A stretch of DNA of 8,280 nt from the NCBI GenBank assembly GCA_036562265.1, contig DATCKS010000299.1, positions 1 through 8,280 of the forward strand. Direction: 5' to 3'. Below the pieces are notes generated by a model, which was not told where the DNA came from, ran no database searches, and saw nothing but the letters and a program-made list of their open reading frames with translations. Position numbers and translations under genes: made by a program. This document shows, piece by piece, positions 6,645 through 8,280 of the stretch. The DNA comes from DASVDK01 sp036562265 [NCBI: Thermodesulfobacteriota bacterium] (lineage in GTDB: Bacteria; DASVDK01). Numbering within the stretch: position 1 is the first letter of the stretch; the number at the start of each line of letters is the position of its first letter.

Positions 6645-7571
6645 TCACAGGAGCCGCCCCTGGCCCTTCGGCCCCGCCAGAGGCACCCGGCCCTCGAGGA
6701 CCGGGTAGTGCTCGACCAGGGTCGGCTCGCAGGCGGCGCGGAGCGGCTGGCCGAGCTTCGGCTTCATCATCAGCGCGTTGGCCACCGACGCGCCGCGGAA
6801 GTGATTGTTGAAGTAGACGTAGACCCGTTCGGCCCGGTCCGAGGCGCCGAGGATCGCGTCGACGAACGAGTCGAGCTCGTCGTCCGAGTACAGGTAGTGG
6901 TAGCGCTCCGGCCCGGCGTCCTTCTTCCACCAGGCCTCGGCGTTGCGGCCGTGGAACCGGAAGTAGCCGATACCCCCGCGCACCGCCAGCGGTTGCCGCA
7001 CCGAGGTTGCGAACTTCGGCTCGTCGATCTGCGCCCACCCGGCCCGGTGCCGCAGGAGCAGCTCCTCCGTCGCCTCCTCCGCGTCGCTCCAGGAGCGGTG
7101 GCGCAACTCGACCGTCACCGGGAAGTCCGCGAGCGCCGTGAGGAGGCCGTCCAGCATCCGCTCCGACTCGGGCGTCCGCTTGAAGGACGCGGGGAACTGC
7201 GCGAGCACGCTCCCCAGCTTGCCCGCCTCGGCCAGGGGGGACACGGAGCGCTTGAAGGCGTCGAGATCGTCGCGCACGACGGCGGCCGGCTTTCCGGTGG
7301 CCGCCTCGTACATCTTCGGGTGCGTGAACTTCTGGTAGAGCTTGACCGAGAAGTCGAAGCGGTCGGGCGTCCTCGCCGCCCAGGCCTGCGTCGTCTCGGG
7401 CGGCACCTGCCGGTAGAAGGTGACGTTCACCTCCACCGTGTCGAAGCGCTCGGCGTAGTACGCCAGCTCGTCCTTCGTGCCGCGGGGATAGAACACCCCG
7501 GTCCAGCGGTCGTCGCCGCGTGGGTAGTGCCAGCCGGAGGTGCCGACGCGGATCCGCTCGGGGCGAGGCAT
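6645..7571 (-). CDS. DUF72 family protein (YecE-like TIM barrel)
   Basis: A DUF72/YecE family member of 308 residues. The family has a TIM-barrel fold and its biochemical role is not established. Family hallmarks in order: VGTSGWHYP (9-17), FYPRG (27-31), FDTVEVNVTFYR (43-54), FDFSVKLYQKFTH (72-84), AQFPASF (124-130, usually GQFPPSF), VELRHRSW (154-161), YFRFHGRN (203-210) and YVYFNNHFRGASVANA (251-266). The last motif, with its asparagines and histidine, forms the conserved C-terminal end of the barrel in relatives. The ATG at 7571 agrees with the family start. It has no good Shine-Dalgarno, but TACAAT ends 6 bases upstream, so the gene may be transcribed on its own as a leaderless mRNA as well as with queF, whose stop is 25 bases upstream. 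The AlaX gene follows after 18 bases. Confidence 0.93.
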   Translation of the reverse strand: MPRPERIRVGTSGWHYPRGDDRWTGVFYPRGTKDELAYYAERFDTVEVNVTFYRQVPPETTQAWAARTPDRFDFSVKLYQKFTHPKMYEAATGKPAAVVRDDLDAFKRSVSPLAEAGKLGSVLAQFPASFKRTPESERMLDGLLTALADFPVTVELRHRSWSDAEEATEELLLRHRAGWAQIDEPKFATSVRQPLAVRGGIGYFRFHGRNAEAWWKKDAGPERYHYLYSDDELDSFVDAILGASDRAERVYVYFNNHFRGASVANALMMKPKLGQPLRAACEPTLVEHYPVLEGRVPLAGPKGQGRLL

Positions 7572-7577
7572 GCCCTG

Positions 7578-7583
7578 ATTGTA
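7578..7583 (-). promoter_or_regulatory. Candidate -10 box (TACAAT) for the DUF72-AlaX-hydrolase genes, leaderless geometry
   Basis: Read on the minus strand, CTACAAT matches 5 of 6 bases of the -10 consensus and ends 6 bases before the ATG at 7571. It sits in the 25-base gap after queF, so it would be an internal operon promoter. The position of a -35 at normal spacing falls in the end of queF and reads GGAGGG, so no -35 is supported. Confidence 0.5.
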
Positions 7584-7596
7584 GTCCGCGGCGCGC

Positions 7597-7956
7597 CTAC
7601 CCCTCCTTGCGGTAGGTGGCGGTCACGACCGTGTGGATGCCGCCCCGGACGTTGAAGTCCCCGATGACGGTCATCTCGCGCGGCTGGACGGCCGCCACCA
7701 GGTCGTCGAGGATCCGGTTGGTCACCGCCTCGTGGAACGCCCCCTCGTCGCGGAACGACCAGAGGTAGAGCTTCAGGCTCTTCAGCTCGACGCAGGTCCG
7801 GTCCGGGACGTAGCGGATCCGGATCGTGGCGAAGTCGGGCTGCCCGGTCATCGGGCAGACGCAGGTGAACTCCGGGCACTCGAAGCTGATCTCGTAGGGC
7901 CGCTCCGGCTTCGGGTTCGGAAAGGTCTGAAGCTCCTTGCTGGGACGGGTCGGCAT
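7597..7956 (-). CDS. queF: NADPH-dependent 7-cyano-7-deazaguanine reductase (preQ0 to preQ1)
   Basis: Cytoplasmic nitrile reductase of the T-fold superfamily that converts preQ0 to preQ1, the free base inserted into tRNA on the way to queuosine. Its 119 residues match the short unimodular QueF class. The catalytic region [12 protein letters not shown] (34-45) gives nucleophile C34 and proton donor D41. The QueF NADPH motif ELKSLKLYL is at 57-65. FHEAV (74-78) supplies the substrate-binding H75-E76 pair. The frame stays open far upstream, but homology starts just after the ATG at 7956 ([15 protein letters not shown]), so I chose that one. A TACCAT box ends 6 bases before it and there is no Shine-Dalgarno. 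No other queuosine genes (queC, queD, queE, tgt) are in the window. It is the first gene of the minus-strand tRNA-related cluster. Confidence 0.96.
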   Translation of the reverse strand: MPTRPSKELQTFPNPKPERPYEISFECPEFTCVCPMTGQPDFATIRIRYVPDRTCVELKSLKLYLWSFRDEGAFHEAVTNRILDDLVAAVQPREMTVIGDFNVRGGIHTVVTATYRKEG

Positions 7957-7962
7957 GGCGAG

Positions 7963-7968
7963 ATGGTA
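7963..7968 (-). promoter_or_regulatory. Candidate -10 box (TACCAT) for queF, leaderless geometry
   Basis: On the minus strand GCTACCAT ends 6 bases before the queF ATG, placing the predicted start site on the A of ATG. Only a weak TTTCGA about 14 bases upstream resembles a -35. If the mRNA is leaderless, no preQ1 riboswitch can precede queF. Confidence 0.5.
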
Positions 7969-8037
7969 GCGCACCGCCGGCGTCGAAACGTGCGGTGCAG
8001 CGCGCGGCCGATCGATCTCGCGCATGACGGAAAGGCG

Positions 8038-8066
8038 TTGACGTGCCGAGAGCGTCCGCATAGATT
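8038..8066 (+). promoter_or_regulatory. Sigma-70-type promoter driving the right-end fragment
   Basis: TTGACG (8038-8043) is followed after exactly 17 bases by TAGATT (8061-8066): five of six matches at -35 and four of six at -10, at ideal spacing. The predicted start is near 8073. This is the only place in the window with a full -35/-10 pair. It is divergent from queF. Confidence 0.5.
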
Positions 8067-8084
8067 GCGCGTCGCCGGAACGGT

Positions 8085-8104
8085 CCCTGCTCATCCGAGC
8101 AGGG
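8085..8104. other. Perfect 8-bp hairpin in the leader of the TRL-like fragment
   Basis: CCCTGCTC (8085-8092) and GAGCAGGG (8097-8104) pair perfectly around an ATCC tetraloop. It starts about 12 bases after the predicted transcription start and ends 3 bases before a GTG at 8108. The 3' arm includes AGCAGGG, the only Shine-Dalgarno-like sequence for that GTG, so the hairpin could hide it. No T-run follows. Confidence 0.45.
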
Positions 8105-8107
8105 TCG

Positions 8108-8280
8108 GTGTCTCCCGGTCGCTCACAACAGTCCTTCTTCGCCCTCATCGCCACCGGTGATGCGAGCATCGCCGCGGCCAAGGCCAACGGCGGCATCACC
8201 GAGGTGTCGGCCGTCGATCACACGGCCAGGAACATCCTCGGCATCTACGGGGAGTTCTGCACGATCGTGAAGGGGCGTTA
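8108..8280 (+). pseudogene. C-terminal fragment of a TRL-family protein, N-terminus missing
   Basis: The frame reads [16 protein letters not shown], then [19 protein letters not shown] and IYGEFCTIVKGR, ending with TA at the window edge, which would be a stop if the next base is A or G. This strongly resembles the C-terminal half of the TRL (tRNA-associated locus) family of small secreted or lipoprotein-like proteins, whose function is unknown. Family members are about 100 residues with a signal peptide. Here the frame is closed by TGA at 8039-8041 and has no ATG between it and the homology. The only reasonable start is the GTG at 8108, giving about 57 residues with no signal peptide. It is most likely a truncated gene; a short expressed protein is possible because a promoter lies just upstream. 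No tRNA gene is visible beside it. Confidence 0.55.

Noticed and set aside
8010-8017. GATCGATC palindrome between queF and the TRL fragment
   Set aside because: The symmetry extends only to scattered flanking bases; an 8-bp palindrome is expected by chance and no second copy is seen nearby.
7957-8037. preQ1 riboswitch upstream of queF
   Set aside because: No preQ1 class I hairpin with an A-rich tail is visible in this GC-rich stretch, and the predicted leaderless start leaves no room for one.
8060-8130. tRNA gene next to the TRL-like fragment
   Set aside because: The 8085-8104 hairpin has an 8-bp stem and tetraloop unlike an anticodon arm, and no T-arm consensus or acceptor pairing is seen.

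Overview
This is GC-rich DNA (roughly 70% by eye), densely packed with bacterial protein genes. It shows no phage, transposon, CRISPR, rRNA or tRNA signal. The codon use, Tat-exported molybdoenzyme, type 1 copper protein and TANNNT promoter boxes suggest a free-living GC-rich bacterium. A lineage such as Methylomirabilota/Rokubacteria, Acidobacteria or Deltaproteobacteria is possible, but the sequence alone does not settle it.

Left part (1-2288, minus strand): an ABC transporter of the MacB/LolCDE type. The ATPase gene overlaps the FtsX-like permease gene by 4 bases (ATGA), and the permease runs off the left edge after 530 codons. Divergent from it (2338-3991, plus strand) is a two-gene unit for extracytoplasmic redox chemistry: a Tat-exported sulfite oxidase-family molybdoenzyme, then 5 bases later a secreted single-domain cupredoxin with all four type 1 copper ligands. 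The cupredoxin is the obvious candidate electron acceptor. A perfect 8-bp inverted repeat lies at the predicted transcription start of this unit.

Middle (3992-5212): a short decayed fragment resembling a TolB/PD40 beta-propeller repeat, a strong GC hairpin, then an aldo/keto reductase with its own promoter-like box. A nested hairpin separates the reductase from the convergent minus-strand genes.

Right part (5213-7956, minus strand): queF (preQ1 synthesis for queuosine tRNA modification), a DUF72/YecE protein, an AlaX-type tRNA-Ala editing protein and a nicotinamidase-like cysteine hydrolase, with gaps of 25, 18 and 13 bases. Two of the four act on tRNA modification or charging quality. The last 170 bases (plus strand) hold the C-terminal half of a TRL-family protein without its usual lipoprotein N-terminus, behind a good sigma-70 promoter and a hairpin.

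The most notable pattern is regulatory. Three minus-strand genes (the ABC ATPase, DUF72 and queF) each have a CTACNNT box ending exactly 6 bases before the start codon and no clear ribosome binding site. This geometry would make their mRNAs leaderless. Genes inside operons or with room for a leader (AlaX, hydrolase, sulfite oxidase, aldo/keto reductase) carry strong Shine-Dalgarno sequences instead. No clearly unprecedented multi-gene system was found.
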